A stretch of DNA of 64,000 nt from Lentzea sp. NBRC 102530 (GTDB lineage: Bacteria; Actinomycetota; Actinomycetes; Mycobacteriales; Pseudonocardiaceae), in contig NZ_BSTF01000016.1 of the NCBI RefSeq assembly GCF_030269365.1, positions 62,001 through 126,000 of the forward strand. The letters are read 5' to 3'. This document shows positions 24,533 to 31,053 of this stretch, one piece after another. The notes beneath the pieces were generated by a model. That model saw only the letters and a program-made list of their open reading frames with translations. It ran no database searches and was not told where the DNA came from. Within the stretch, counting starts at the first letter, position 1. Each line of letters begins with the position of its first letter. The position numbers and the translations under genes were made by a program.

Positions 24533-25081
24533 ATGGCACCGAACGTCCTGGGCACCAACGAGTTGAACGAGAACGACATGCTGATGGAAGAACTGCCACC
24601 GGAGGCCGCGCTCGACGGGCCTCCACCGAACATGGACCACCTGCTGCAGCGCACGCTCGGCACGGTCCGCGAAGAGAGACAGCAGGCCGTGCGTCGCCGT
24701 GGACGCATCACGGCCCTGTCGTCGACCCTGATGGTCGCGGGCGTCCTCGCCGGGGGCGTCTGGCTCGGCCAGGGCATGGGGGTGGGCGGCACCGCCGGCG
24801 AGGTCCTGCAGGGGACCTCGGCGACAGGTGCGCACATGGCCGTGCAGGTCACCGACACCGAGGGTGGCCTGAGGCTCGTCGCCACGGTCGACGGGATGCA
24901 GGACGGGGAAGCCTGCTGGCTCGTCGTGCACACGAAGGACGGACGGACCTTCACCGCGGGCTCGTGGAGGGCGCACGAAGGTGAAGTCACGTTGGCCGGG
25001 TCCGCGATCGTGCGGGCGGAGGACGTCGCCGGGGTCAGCGTCGTCAACCACGACCGCGAGCCGCTGGTCACCGCGAACTGA
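24533..25081 (+). CDS. anti-sigma-factor paralogue lacking the zinc-binding domain
   Basis: A 182-residue protein that aligns by eye with the C-terminal three quarters of the anti-sigma factor at 27512-28219. Shared features in order: a proline-rich linker (ELPPEAALDGPPPNMDHLLQRTL versus EVPPEIMMDGPPEGGDLLLQRTL), a basic segment, one membrane helix (about 59-81), and the extracytoplasmic RskA-like domain (HMAVQVTDTEG, VDGMQDGEACWLVV, TFTAGSWRA, AIVRAEDVAGVSVVNHD). The HxxxCxxC sigma-binding module is absent; upstream in-frame sequence does not encode one. Start uncertain: ATG 24533 or ATG 24578, neither with a clear ribosome site. Its promoter matches that of the ECF sigma factor. It could act as a decoy or sensor without sigma binding, or be a decaying duplicate. 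Confidence 0.75.
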   Translation: MAPNVLGTNELNENDMLMEELPPEAALDGPPPNMDHLLQRTLGTVREERQQAVRRRGRITALSSTLMVAGVLAGGVWLGQGMGVGGTAGEVLQGTSATGAHMAVQVTDTEGGLRLVATVDGMQDGEACWLVVHTKDGRTFTAGSWRAHEGEVTLAGSAIVRAEDVAGVSVVNHDREPLVTAN

Positions 25082-25165
25082 GGTGGGTGGGCTTCCGCCG
25101 GACGGGTCATCCGCGGACGCCCGCCCACCACGGAGAGTTGTTCAGGGCACGGTTAGCCGACCGGC

Positions 25166-25195
25166 TTGACGCTCATTTGGAGCAATGTCAACATT
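25166..25195 (+). promoter_or_regulatory. Promoter and inverted repeat before the second GntR gene
   Basis: TTGACG (25166-25171) and CAACAT (25189-25194), 17 bp apart, with the inverted repeat AATGT-CA-ACATT (25184-25195) over the -10. The start codon is only 5 bases further on, implying a leaderless or near-leaderless transcript and an autoregulatory operator. Confidence 0.4.
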
Positions 25196-25200
25196 CGGAC

Positions 25201-25848
25201 ATGCCCCCTCCCGCAGTGAGACCCGTGGCCCGTCGCGGGGTCGCGGGAGAGGCCGCCGACCGCATCCGGGACGCGATCCTGGCCGGCGAGCTGGCCGCCG
25301 GCACCGCGTTGAAGGAGGTCGAGCTCGCGAGCGTGCTCGGGGTCAGCCGCGGGTCGGTGCGCGAAGGCCTGGTCGTGCTCGAGAGCGAGGGGCTCGTCGT
25401 CTCAGAGTGGCACCGCGGCACCTGGGTGCGCGAACTGACCCCGGACGACGTCGACGAGCTGTACACCCTGCGCACCGCGCTGGACGTCCTCGCGATGCGC
25501 ACCGCCGCCGCGAAGGGGTCCGGTTTCGGCCCGATCGACGAGGTCGTGAGGGCAATGGAACATGCCCGGACGGACACCGAACGGGTCGCGCTGGACATGG
25601 AGTTCCACGACGCCGTCTACGCCGCGACCGGCCACCGCAGGCTCCAGGAGGCGTGGCGGGCGATCCGCTGCCAGGTCCACCTCTTCCTGCTCGCGCGGGT
25701 CGCCGACGACCCCACCTACCAGGAGCTGGTCGTCCCGGAGCACGCCGGCCTGGCCGCCGTGCTGCGCGCGGGCGACCCCGGTGCGGCAGGGTGTGCGGCA
25801 GAGGAACACCTGCGCGGTTCCTCCGTGAAACTGGTGGAGAAGCGATGA
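25201..25848 (+). CDS. GntR family transcriptional regulator (FCD domain)
   Basis: FadR-type regulator of 215 residues. HTH at about residues 12-72 (ADRIRDAILAGELAAGTALKE, SVLGVSRGSVREGLVVLESEG, then the wing SEWHRGTWVRELT). The FCD domain shows the usual helices and ligand residues (LDMEFHDAVYAATGHRRLQE, VPEHAGLAAVLRAGD). ATG 25201 fits the family N-terminus; the frame extends upstream to 25087 without support. No catabolic gene is adjacent on the same strand: the next gene is a DUF1996 protein, so its target is unknown. Confidence 0.88.
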   Translation: MPPPAVRPVARRGVAGEAADRIRDAILAGELAAGTALKEVELASVLGVSRGSVREGLVVLESEGLVVSEWHRGTWVRELTPDDVDELYTLRTALDVLAMRTAAAKGSGFGPIDEVVRAMEHARTDTERVALDMEFHDAVYAATGHRRLQEAWRAIRCQVHLFLLARVADDPTYQELVVPEHAGLAAVLRAGDPGAAGCAAEEHLRGSSVKLVEKR

Positions 25849-25900
25849 GCCGGCGTGTTGAGACGCGGCACTTTGGTTTGCCCGGATCGATTGGCAGGCT

Positions 25901-26842
25901 GTGACCGTGGCCCGGAACAAACCGGCGACCGTCGCGGTCGCGGTGGTGGCCGTCCTCGTGGTCGTGGGTTCGGTCGTCCTGCTGCGCGGCACGTCCAACG
26001 GCGAGCCCGCGGCCGAGCAGTACGTCAGCGAGCTCGACCAGGTGATCACCGAACCGAAGACCGCGAGCGTCGTGATCAAGTGCGGCGCCAACGAGGAACG
26101 CCACCTCAACGCGGACAACCCGGTGGTCTCGCCCGGCATCCCGTTCGGCGCGCACCACACGCACGAGTACGTCGGCAACAGGTCGGCCGACGCGATGTCG
26201 ACCGACGCGTCCCTCGCGGCGTCGACCACGACGTGCGAGAACGACGACCTCTCGACCTATTACTGGCCGGTGCTGCGCCTGACCGACGGCGCGGGCCACG
26301 ACGCGCACGCGGACGGCGGCGGCCTGCACGGCAACACCGGCGAGGTGCTCGCCCCGAGGAGCGTCGAGATCCGCTACGACGGCAGCGCCACGAGCGACGT
26401 GCTGCCGATGCCGAGGTTCCTGCGCCTGATCACCGGCGACCCGGCCGCGTTCACCAACGACTACGGCCCGAACACGCGCGCCCGCTGGGGCTGCTCGGAC
26501 CAGCCGGGCCGGTACACGACGAAGTACCCGCTGTGCGGAAGCGCGACCACCCTGCGCACCTACGACTTCGGCAGCTGCTGGGACGGCAACAACAGGGACA
26601 GCGCCTCGCACCGCACGCACGTCGTGTTCCCGTTGCCGAGCGGCAACTGCCCCGCCAAGACGTTCCCCATTCCGCGGCTGCACATCACCGTGGGCTACGA
26701 CATCCCCGCGGGCCGGCCGTTCGCGATCGACTCCTTCCAGGAGGAGTTGCGTGATCCGGCGACCGACCACGGGATGGCCATCAACGCGATGCCGGAGGCG
26801 CGCATGGCGGAACTGGTCGGGTACCTCAACCGGTCCCGCTAA
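25901..26842 (+). CDS. DUF1996 domain-containing secreted or membrane-anchored protein
   Basis: A 313-residue protein with an N-terminal hydrophobic segment (TVAVAVVAVLVVVGSVVLL, about residues 9-28) acting as signal or anchor. The remainder looks like DUF1996, a domain of secreted fungal and actinobacterial proteins: PGIPFGAHHTHEYVGNRSADA, STYYWPVLRLTDG, LRLITGDP, WGCSDQPGRYTTKYPLCG, and FGSCWDGNN followed by ASHRTHVVFPLPSGNCP. Multiple histidines and cysteines (pairs around 61/107, 185/199/212) suggest metal binding and disulfides outside the cell. GTG 25901 is used; GTG 25907 is possible. Molecular function of the domain is not established. Confidence 0.85.
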   Translation: MTVARNKPATVAVAVVAVLVVVGSVVLLRGTSNGEPAAEQYVSELDQVITEPKTASVVIKCGANEERHLNADNPVVSPGIPFGAHHTHEYVGNRSADAMSTDASLAASTTTCENDDLSTYYWPVLRLTDGAGHDAHADGGGLHGNTGEVLAPRSVEIRYDGSATSDVLPMPRFLRLITGDPAAFTNDYGPNTRARWGCSDQPGRYTTKYPLCGSATTLRTYDFGSCWDGNNRDSASHRTHVVFPLPSGNCPAKTFPIPRLHITVGYDIPAGRPFAIDSFQEELRDPATDHGMAINAMPEARMAELVGYLNRSR

Positions 26843-26873
26843 CATCCGGCGTCTCTTTTTGGTTGAAACCCGT

Positions 26874-26901
26874 TGAACCGAAGCCCTCTGCCGCTCGTGT
26901 G
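26874..26901 (+). promoter_or_regulatory. ECF (SigL-like) promoter, autoregulatory
   Basis: TGAACC (26874-26879), 16-bp spacer, CGTGTG (26896-26901), matching from memory the SigL consensus TGAACC...CGT of Mycobacterium. It stands 62 bases before the ECF sigma gene, the usual position for self-activation. Confidence 0.7.
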
Positions 26902-26963
26902 ACGGCTGAGGTCTTGAACAGGACGCCCGCACGAGGTGTTCGCGGGCGGGGAGGAGTGGGTGG

Positions 26964-27515
26964 ATGGCGGCTTTGTTCTCCCGCAAACGGGAGACCGCGG
27001 CCGACGAGGCGCTGATCCGATCGCTCTACGAGGAGCACGGTCGGGCTCTGCTGGCCTACGCGACGCGGTTGACCGGTGATCGGGCGGCTGCCGAGGACGT
27101 GGTCCAGGAGACCCTGGTCCGAGCGTGGCGCCATCCCGACGCCCTCGTGAACGGCAAGGGATCGGTGCGCGGTTGGTTGCTGACCGTGGCGAGGAACATC
27201 GTCACGGACCGTGTGCGTGCGAAGGCGGCACGCCCGCAGGAGGTGGCCGAGTCCCCGGCGACGCCCCCCATCGAGCGCGACCACGCTGACCAGGTGGTTG
27301 ACTCGGTGGTGGTGCTCGAAGCGCTCGACAGGCTCTCGTCCGACCACCGCGACGTGCTGATGGAGATCTACTTCCGAGGCCGGAGCGTGACGGAGGCGGC
27401 GGAGGCGCTCGGGGTGCCACCTGGCACAGTGAAGTCGAGATCGTATTACGCGTTGCGAGCCTTGAGGGAGACCTTCGGAGGTCAGAAGGTCGCACTGAAG
27501 GGGGTGGCTGGATGA
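26964..27515 (+). CDS. ECF RNA polymerase sigma factor (SigL/SigK-like)
   Basis: Extracytoplasmic-function sigma factor of 183 residues. Region 2 spans about 20-90 (LYEEHGRALLAYATRLTGDRAAAEDVVQ, WRHPDALVNGKGSVRGWLLTVARNIVTD) and region 4 about 118-170 (LDRLSSDHRDVLMEIYFRGRSVTEAAEALGVPPGTVKSRSYYALRAL). (Segments quoted in parts; the order sigma2-linker-sigma4 is complete.) The gene overlaps its anti-sigma gene (ATGA), so both proteins are made in a fixed ratio. Promoters with the same pattern at 24410 and 48791 are probable targets. SigL of Mycobacterium tuberculosis, paired with the zinc protein RslA, is the nearest recalled comparison. Confidence 0.92.
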   Translation: MAALFSRKRETAADEALIRSLYEEHGRALLAYATRLTGDRAAAEDVVQETLVRAWRHPDALVNGKGSVRGWLLTVARNIVTDRVRAKAARPQEVAESPATPPIERDHADQVVDSVVVLEALDRLSSDHRDVLMEIYFRGRSVTEAAEALGVPPGTVKSRSYYALRALRETFGGQKVALKGVAG

Positions 27516-28219
27516 CCACGCAGCACGACCCGCAGCTGCTCGGTGCTTACGTTCTCGGAGCACTCGACGAGCAGGAGGTGCGCGACATGGACGAGCACCT
27601 GGCGTCCTGCCCCGAATGCAAGCGTGAACTCGAAGAGCTCCGCGACATGGAGGCGTTCCTCGGCGAGGTGCCTCCGGAGATCATGATGGACGGCCCGCCC
27701 GAGGGCGGTGACCTGTTGTTGCAGCGCACGCTCCGCCAGGTGCGCACCGAACGGGGCGGCGTCGCGAAACGCCGTCAGTTCGCGCTCGGTGCCGCGGCGG
27801 CCGTGGTGGCCGCGGTGGTGCTCGGAGCGGGAGTCTTCGTCGGCAAGGCCACGTCGCCCGATGCGAACGTCGCCTCTCCCACTCCGACGGTCGCACCCGA
27901 TCCGAGCGGTACCAGGCTCGCCACGTTCACCGACCCCGACACCAAGGCGTCGATGGCCGTCAAGGTCGTCCCCGCCGCCGGCTGGGTGCGGACGAACATG
28001 TCGATCAACGGCATCCCCGAGGGCGAGAAGTGCCGGATCTTCGTCGTGGCGAAGGACGGCAGCCGCCAGGAGGCGGGTTCCTGGGTGGTGTCCAAGAGGG
28101 GCGCCACCGAGGGCACGAACCTGGACGGATCAGCACTCGTCGCCCCCGCGGACGTGAAGTCCGTGGTGGTCGAGAACTTCGAGGGCAAGAAGTTCGTCGA
28201 GGTGCCGGTCCAGGCGTGA
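27512..28219 (+). CDS. transmembrane anti-sigma factor (ZAS domain, RskA-like C-terminus)
   Basis: Membrane-bound antagonist of the ECF factor encoded just upstream, 235 residues. The N-terminal zinc anti-sigma module has His29, Cys33 and Cys36 (HLASCPEC) plus the preceding helix LLGAYVLGALDEQEV. A linker leads to a single membrane helix (about 89-111) and an outer RskA-like domain (ASMAVKVVP, MSINGIPEGEKCRIFVVAK, EAGSWVVSKRG). Topology therefore is N-in, C-out: the zinc domain holds the sigma factor, and a signal outside or oxidation of the zinc thiols frees it. A shorter paralogue without the zinc module is encoded at 24533-25081. Confidence 0.92.
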   Translation: MTTQHDPQLLGAYVLGALDEQEVRDMDEHLASCPECKRELEELRDMEAFLGEVPPEIMMDGPPEGGDLLLQRTLRQVRTERGGVAKRRQFALGAAAAVVAAVVLGAGVFVGKATSPDANVASPTPTVAPDPSGTRLATFTDPDTKASMAVKVVPAAGWVRTNMSINGIPEGEKCRIFVVAKDGSRQEAGSWVVSKRGATEGTNLDGSALVAPADVKSVVVENFEGKKFVEVPVQA

Positions 28220-28224
28220 GCACG

Positions 28225-28262
28225 GATAATTGGGGCCGTCCTCCGGGGCGGCCCCAATTATC
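28225..28262 (+). terminator. Intrinsic terminator, perfect 14-bp stem
   Basis: GATAATTGGGGCCG (28225-28238) pairs with CGGCCCCAATTATC (28249-28262) around a 10-base loop, 5 bases after the anti-sigma stop, followed by TTCTTCCC. The right arm is also the start of a segment (GGCCCC..TTATC..TTCCCATGTC) repeated before 28653. Confidence 0.85.
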
Positions 28263-28270
28263 TTCTTCCC

Positions 28271-28609
28271 ATGTCATCTCACCTGTTCATCGGCGACCAC
28301 TGCTGGAACCAGTCCAGCGGCACCGTGCGCTGGGCGCTCGACGTGATCGCCGATCACGTCACGCACCCCGGGGCCGTCGCCGAGCTCAGGGAGTTCTCCG
28401 GCGGGCTGATCTTCGTGGAGGACTTCGGGCGCAGCTTCGGTCCGGAGGTCTCCGAGCAGATCGTGGAGGTCATCCGCACGAGGATCCGCCCGGCGGCGCT
28501 GGCCGAACCCGAGGGTGAGGTCCGCGACTACACGGTGCGGGTCGCCGACGAGCTCGTCGAGATGGCGAACCGGTGGCGCGGCTTCGCGATCGAGGCCGGG
28601 GAAGCCTGA
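28271..28609 (+). CDS. uncharacterised small protein, single copy of a locally repeated domain
   Basis: A 112-residue acidic protein without recognised family. It consists of one unit of about 95 residues that is also found twice in the next gene and once in the gene at 30321: an opening strand (FIGDHCWNQ), a tryptophan-containing helix (TVRWALDVIADHV), L-x-x-F-x-G-G-L-I-F-V, an acidic turn, an I-x-x-V-I-R-T helix and a closing helix LVEMANRW. No signal peptide or membrane segment. The ATG is 6 bases after a TATCTT -10-like element (28259-28264) and has no ribosome site, suggesting a leaderless transcript. Confidence 0.65.
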   Translation: MSSHLFIGDHCWNQSSGTVRWALDVIADHVTHPGAVAELREFSGGLIFVEDFGRSFGPEVSEQIVEVIRTRIRPAALAEPEGEVRDYTVRVADELVEMANRWRGFAIEAGEA

Positions 28610-28652
28610 AAACGAACGGTCCTTTCAGGACGGCCCCGTTATCGTCTTTCCC

Positions 28653-29327
28653 ATGTCCGGAACTTTCGTCGTTGATCGGGAAGACGGCCCCCACGGGTAC
28701 GAGGGCGAGATGTGGGACGTGCCGCGGTACGTGTTCTTCCGCGTCCTAGACCTGCTCGTGGACCAGCTGCGCGACGACGAGGTCTCGACCGCTCTGCGCG
28801 AGCTGCTCGACGGCGGCTACGCCTGGCTCGCCCTGACCTACTACACCCCGGAGCAGGGCGCTGAGGTCGTCCGCGCCATCCGCGAGGACCTCCCGGCCGC
28901 CGTCCGGGCCGCCTACCCGCCACCGGACCCGCACCACGTCGCCATGGGCGAGATGGTCGACGACCTGGTCGCGATCACGGACCGCTGGCTCGCCGGCACG
29001 CTGGTGTCCGCGACGGTCCGCTTCGAACGACCCGGCGAGCGCGGCTTCGAGATGTGGGAGGCGACCGTCGCCGAGGTCGGCTGGGTGCGCGACGCGCTCG
29101 CGCGCCACGTCGGCGAGGACCTGGCCGCCACGCTCGCCGCGCTCCCGCTGCGAGGCCCGGACTGGTTGTCGTTCAAGGACTTCAGCGAGGACGAGGTGCG
29201 CGAGCTGCTGCGCGCGCTCCGCGAGGACGTGGCGGGCGAGGCACCGGCCGACCGGCGGGAGTTGATCGCCGAGCTGGTCCGCGTGGCCACCGAGTGGCAG
29301 GCGGCGCGCCCGGGTCTCACGGCCTGA
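28653..29327 (+). CDS. uncharacterised protein with two copies of the local repeated domain
   Basis: A 224-residue soluble acidic protein containing two tandem units. Unit 1 (about 1-112): MWDVPRYVFFRVLDLLVDQL, LLDGGYAWLALTYYTPEQGAE, VVRAIREDL, MVDDLVAITDRWLAG. Unit 2 (about 113-222): MWEATVAEVGWVRDALARHV, LRGPDWLSFKDFSEDEVREL, LRALREDV, ELIAELVRVATEWQA. Shared core: W near the start, a helix ending in a hydrophobic residue, G-x-x-W-L-x-(F/L), an acidic E-(D/E)-(E/Q) turn, R-x-(L/I)-R-E-D and a final T-(D/E)-W. The start region GGCCCC..TTATC..TTTCCCATGTC copies that of the previous gene, so the two arose by duplication including upstream DNA. TATCGT ends 7 bases before the ATG. It overlaps the convergent oxidoreductase gene by 11 bases. 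Confidence 0.7.
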   Translation: MSGTFVVDREDGPHGYEGEMWDVPRYVFFRVLDLLVDQLRDDEVSTALRELLDGGYAWLALTYYTPEQGAEVVRAIREDLPAAVRAAYPPPDPHHVAMGEMVDDLVAITDRWLAGTLVSATVRFERPGERGFEMWEATVAEVGWVRDALARHVGEDLAATLAALPLRGPDWLSFKDFSEDEVRELLRALREDVAGEAPADRRELIAELVRVATEWQAARPGLTA

Positions 29328-30261
29328 GCACCACCTTCCCCGCCGTGGCCCGCGACTCCAGCGCCTCGTGCGCCCGGGCCGCGTCCTCCAGCGCGAACGG
29401 CGGGTGGACGGAGGGCACGAACCGTCCGCTCGCCAGCCCCGCCATCGATTCGTCCTCCAGCGCGCGCAACCCTCTCCGCATCAGGTTCGGTCCCAACGCG
29501 ACAGTCGCGGTGAGACTGTTGGCGAACAACGCCTCGGTGCTGATCGGCGTCGACGACCCGGACGCCCAGCCGTAGATGATCTGCCGGCCACCTGGCCCGA
29601 GGGTCTTCAACGCCTGCGCCCCGGCGTCGCCGCCGACGCCGTCCAGCACGACCGTCATGTCCTTGAGCCCGTCCGACCAGCCGGGCCGGGTGTAGTCGAT
29701 GGCGGCGTCGGCGCCGTTGTCCATCACCAGGTCGAGCTTGTCGCCGCTCGCGAGCCCGATGACCCGCGCGCCGACGTTGCGCGCCTCCTGCACGAACAAC
29801 GTCCCCATGCCGCCCGCCGCCGACAGGACGAGCACGACGTCGTCCTCGGTGAGCTTCGCGGCGTCGAGCACGCCGACGACCGTGCGGCCGGTGCCGATCA
29901 TCGCGACCGCCGCCTCGAACGACACGGAGTCGGGCAGCGCGTGCAGCGCGCCGACGTTCGCCACCGCGAGTTCGGCGTAGCCGCCGTTGGCGGTGCCGAG
30001 GTGCGCGACGACCCGGCGGCCGAGCCAGTCCGGGGTGACGTCCGCGCCGAGGGCCGTCACGACCCCGGCGACCTCGCGGCCCGGTGTCATCGGGAACTCG
30101 ACGGGGCCGAAGGCGCCCTTGCGGATGGTGGTGTCGACGAGGTGGACGCCGGCGGCGGCCACGGTGACGCGGACCTGGCCCGCCGCGGGCTCCGGATCGG
30201 GAACCTCCTCGAAGCGCAGGTTCTCCGCCGGGCCGAACTCGTACTGCCGAATCGCGAACAT
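29317..30261 (-). CDS. zinc-type alcohol dehydrogenase/quinone oxidoreductase family protein
   Basis: NADPH-dependent medium-chain reductase of the QOR branch, 314 residues. The catalytic domain begins MFAIRQYEFGPAENLRFEEVPDPEP and contains MTPGREVAGVVTALG; the Rossmann part has VLVLSAAGGMGTLFVQEA (glycine-rich loop AAGGMG near residue 150), GARVIGLASG, and VVLDGVGGDA. The zinc-ligand cysteines of alcohol dehydrogenases are lacking, as in quinone oxidoreductases. ATG 30261 fits the family start; GTG 30306 lies within its promoter. That promoter has a 19-bp spacer and an inverted repeat, so control by a MerR-type activator is likely. A role in reducing quinones or other electrophiles is inferred. 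Confidence 0.9.
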   Translation of the reverse strand: MFAIRQYEFGPAENLRFEEVPDPEPAAGQVRVTVAAAGVHLVDTTIRKGAFGPVEFPMTPGREVAGVVTALGADVTPDWLGRRVVAHLGTANGGYAELAVANVGALHALPDSVSFEAAVAMIGTGRTVVGVLDAAKLTEDDVVLVLSAAGGMGTLFVQEARNVGARVIGLASGDKLDLVMDNGADAAIDYTRPGWSDGLKDMTVVLDGVGGDAGAQALKTLGPGGRQIIYGWASGSSTPISTEALFANSLTATVALGPNLMRRGLRALEDESMAGLASGRFVPSVHPPFALEDAARAHEALESRATAGKVVLRP

Positions 30262-30268
30262 GCGGCTG

Positions 30269-30299
30269 ACGCTACGAACTCCACTTAACTGGAGGTCAA
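30269..30299 (-). promoter_or_regulatory. MerR-type promoter with 19-bp spacer
   Basis: On the minus strand TTGACC (30299-30294), exactly 19 bp, TAGCGT (30274-30269). The spacer contains CTCCA-N6-TGGAG (30279-30294). Over-long spacers with a dyad between -35 and -10 are the mark of MerR/SoxR-activated promoters. Confidence 0.65.
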
Positions 30300-30320
30300 C
30301 AGCCACTAGGCTGCGGGCCC

Positions 30321-31007
30321 GTGTCCTCCTGCGTGTTCCTCAACCGGCCGGGCGAAGACCCCGCGTGGACGTTCAGCTGGAACGCCTCCGTCGGGATGGT
30401 CGGCTGGGTGAAGGAAGTCCTCGCACGGCTCGTCCCGAGCCAGGCCCTCGCCGCGAAGCTCCTCGTGCGAGGCCCGGACTGGCTCGCCTTCAACGCCTAC
30501 GACGACGACGAGGTGCGCGAGATGGTCCGGGTGATCGGGCAACGGCTGGAGGTGGAGGCGCTCAAGAGCTTTCCGGGCGAGGACGACGTGCGCGCGCACG
30601 TCGGGGAACTCGTCGATCTGGTGCTGGACTGGGCCGGCGGCCGCGGTTTCTGGGGAGGGTACCGAGATCCGTTCCCGCTGTGGCTGCCGAGGAGCTTCTC
30701 CGTGCTCTGGCACGACGAGGAGAACGGCGCGATCTGCTTCCAGTCGCCCGCGGACCCGGTCGAACCCACGGAGGTCCTCCTGAGGTTCGAGGGCGTCCGG
30801 GAGCTGCGGGTGCCGCCGGACCTGAGCACGGTCGCGGTCGGTCTCGTCGCGGGCGGCTACTCGCTGACCACGCCAGACTTCCCCGGCGGGTACGTGCTGG
30901 CGGAGCGGTTCTTCTACTCCGAGGACGACGTCGTCGACTGGGAGTCGTTCGACGCCCTGAACTACGAGAAGTACGTGATGAAGAGCGTGACCCACCCGCT
31001 CGACTAG
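30321..31007 (+). CDS. uncharacterised protein: one local repeated domain plus a C-terminal beta-rich domain
   Basis: A 228-residue protein. Residues 1-105 are a unit of the family in the two genes at 28271 and 28653 and are closest to the second unit of the latter: FLNRPGEDPAW, MVGWVKEVLARLV, LVRGPDWLAFNAYDDDEVREM and ELVDLVLDWAGG. The C-terminal half (SFSVLWHDEENGAICFQSPAD, VLLRFEGVRELRVPPDL, WESFDALNYEKYV) is different, looks beta-rich and is unrecognised. GTG 30321 is 8 bases after TAGGCT with no ribosome site, again pointing to leaderless translation. It is separated from its relatives only by the leftward oxidoreductase gene. Confidence 0.7.
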   Translation: MSSCVFLNRPGEDPAWTFSWNASVGMVGWVKEVLARLVPSQALAAKLLVRGPDWLAFNAYDDDEVREMVRVIGQRLEVEALKSFPGEDDVRAHVGELVDLVLDWAGGRGFWGGYRDPFPLWLPRSFSVLWHDEENGAICFQSPADPVEPTEVLLRFEGVRELRVPPDLSTVAVGLVAGGYSLTTPDFPGGYVLAERFFYSEDDVVDWESFDALNYEKYVMKSVTHPLD

Positions 31008-31022
31008 TCGGTGGCACGTAGT

Positions 31023-31053
31023 CACACGACTGTGCTAAAAACACAGTCGTGTG
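31023..31053 (+). promoter_or_regulatory. 12-bp inverted repeat over the -10 and start codon of the acylase gene
   Basis: CACACGACTGTG (31023-31034) and CACAGTCGTGTG (31042-31053) are exact reverse complements with loop CTAAAAA. TAAAAA (31036-31041) is a good -10 exactly 7 bases before the GTG start (31049), which itself lies in the right arm. Either an operator or an RNA hairpin hiding the start; it may also terminate the gene ending at 31007. Confidence 0.6.
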
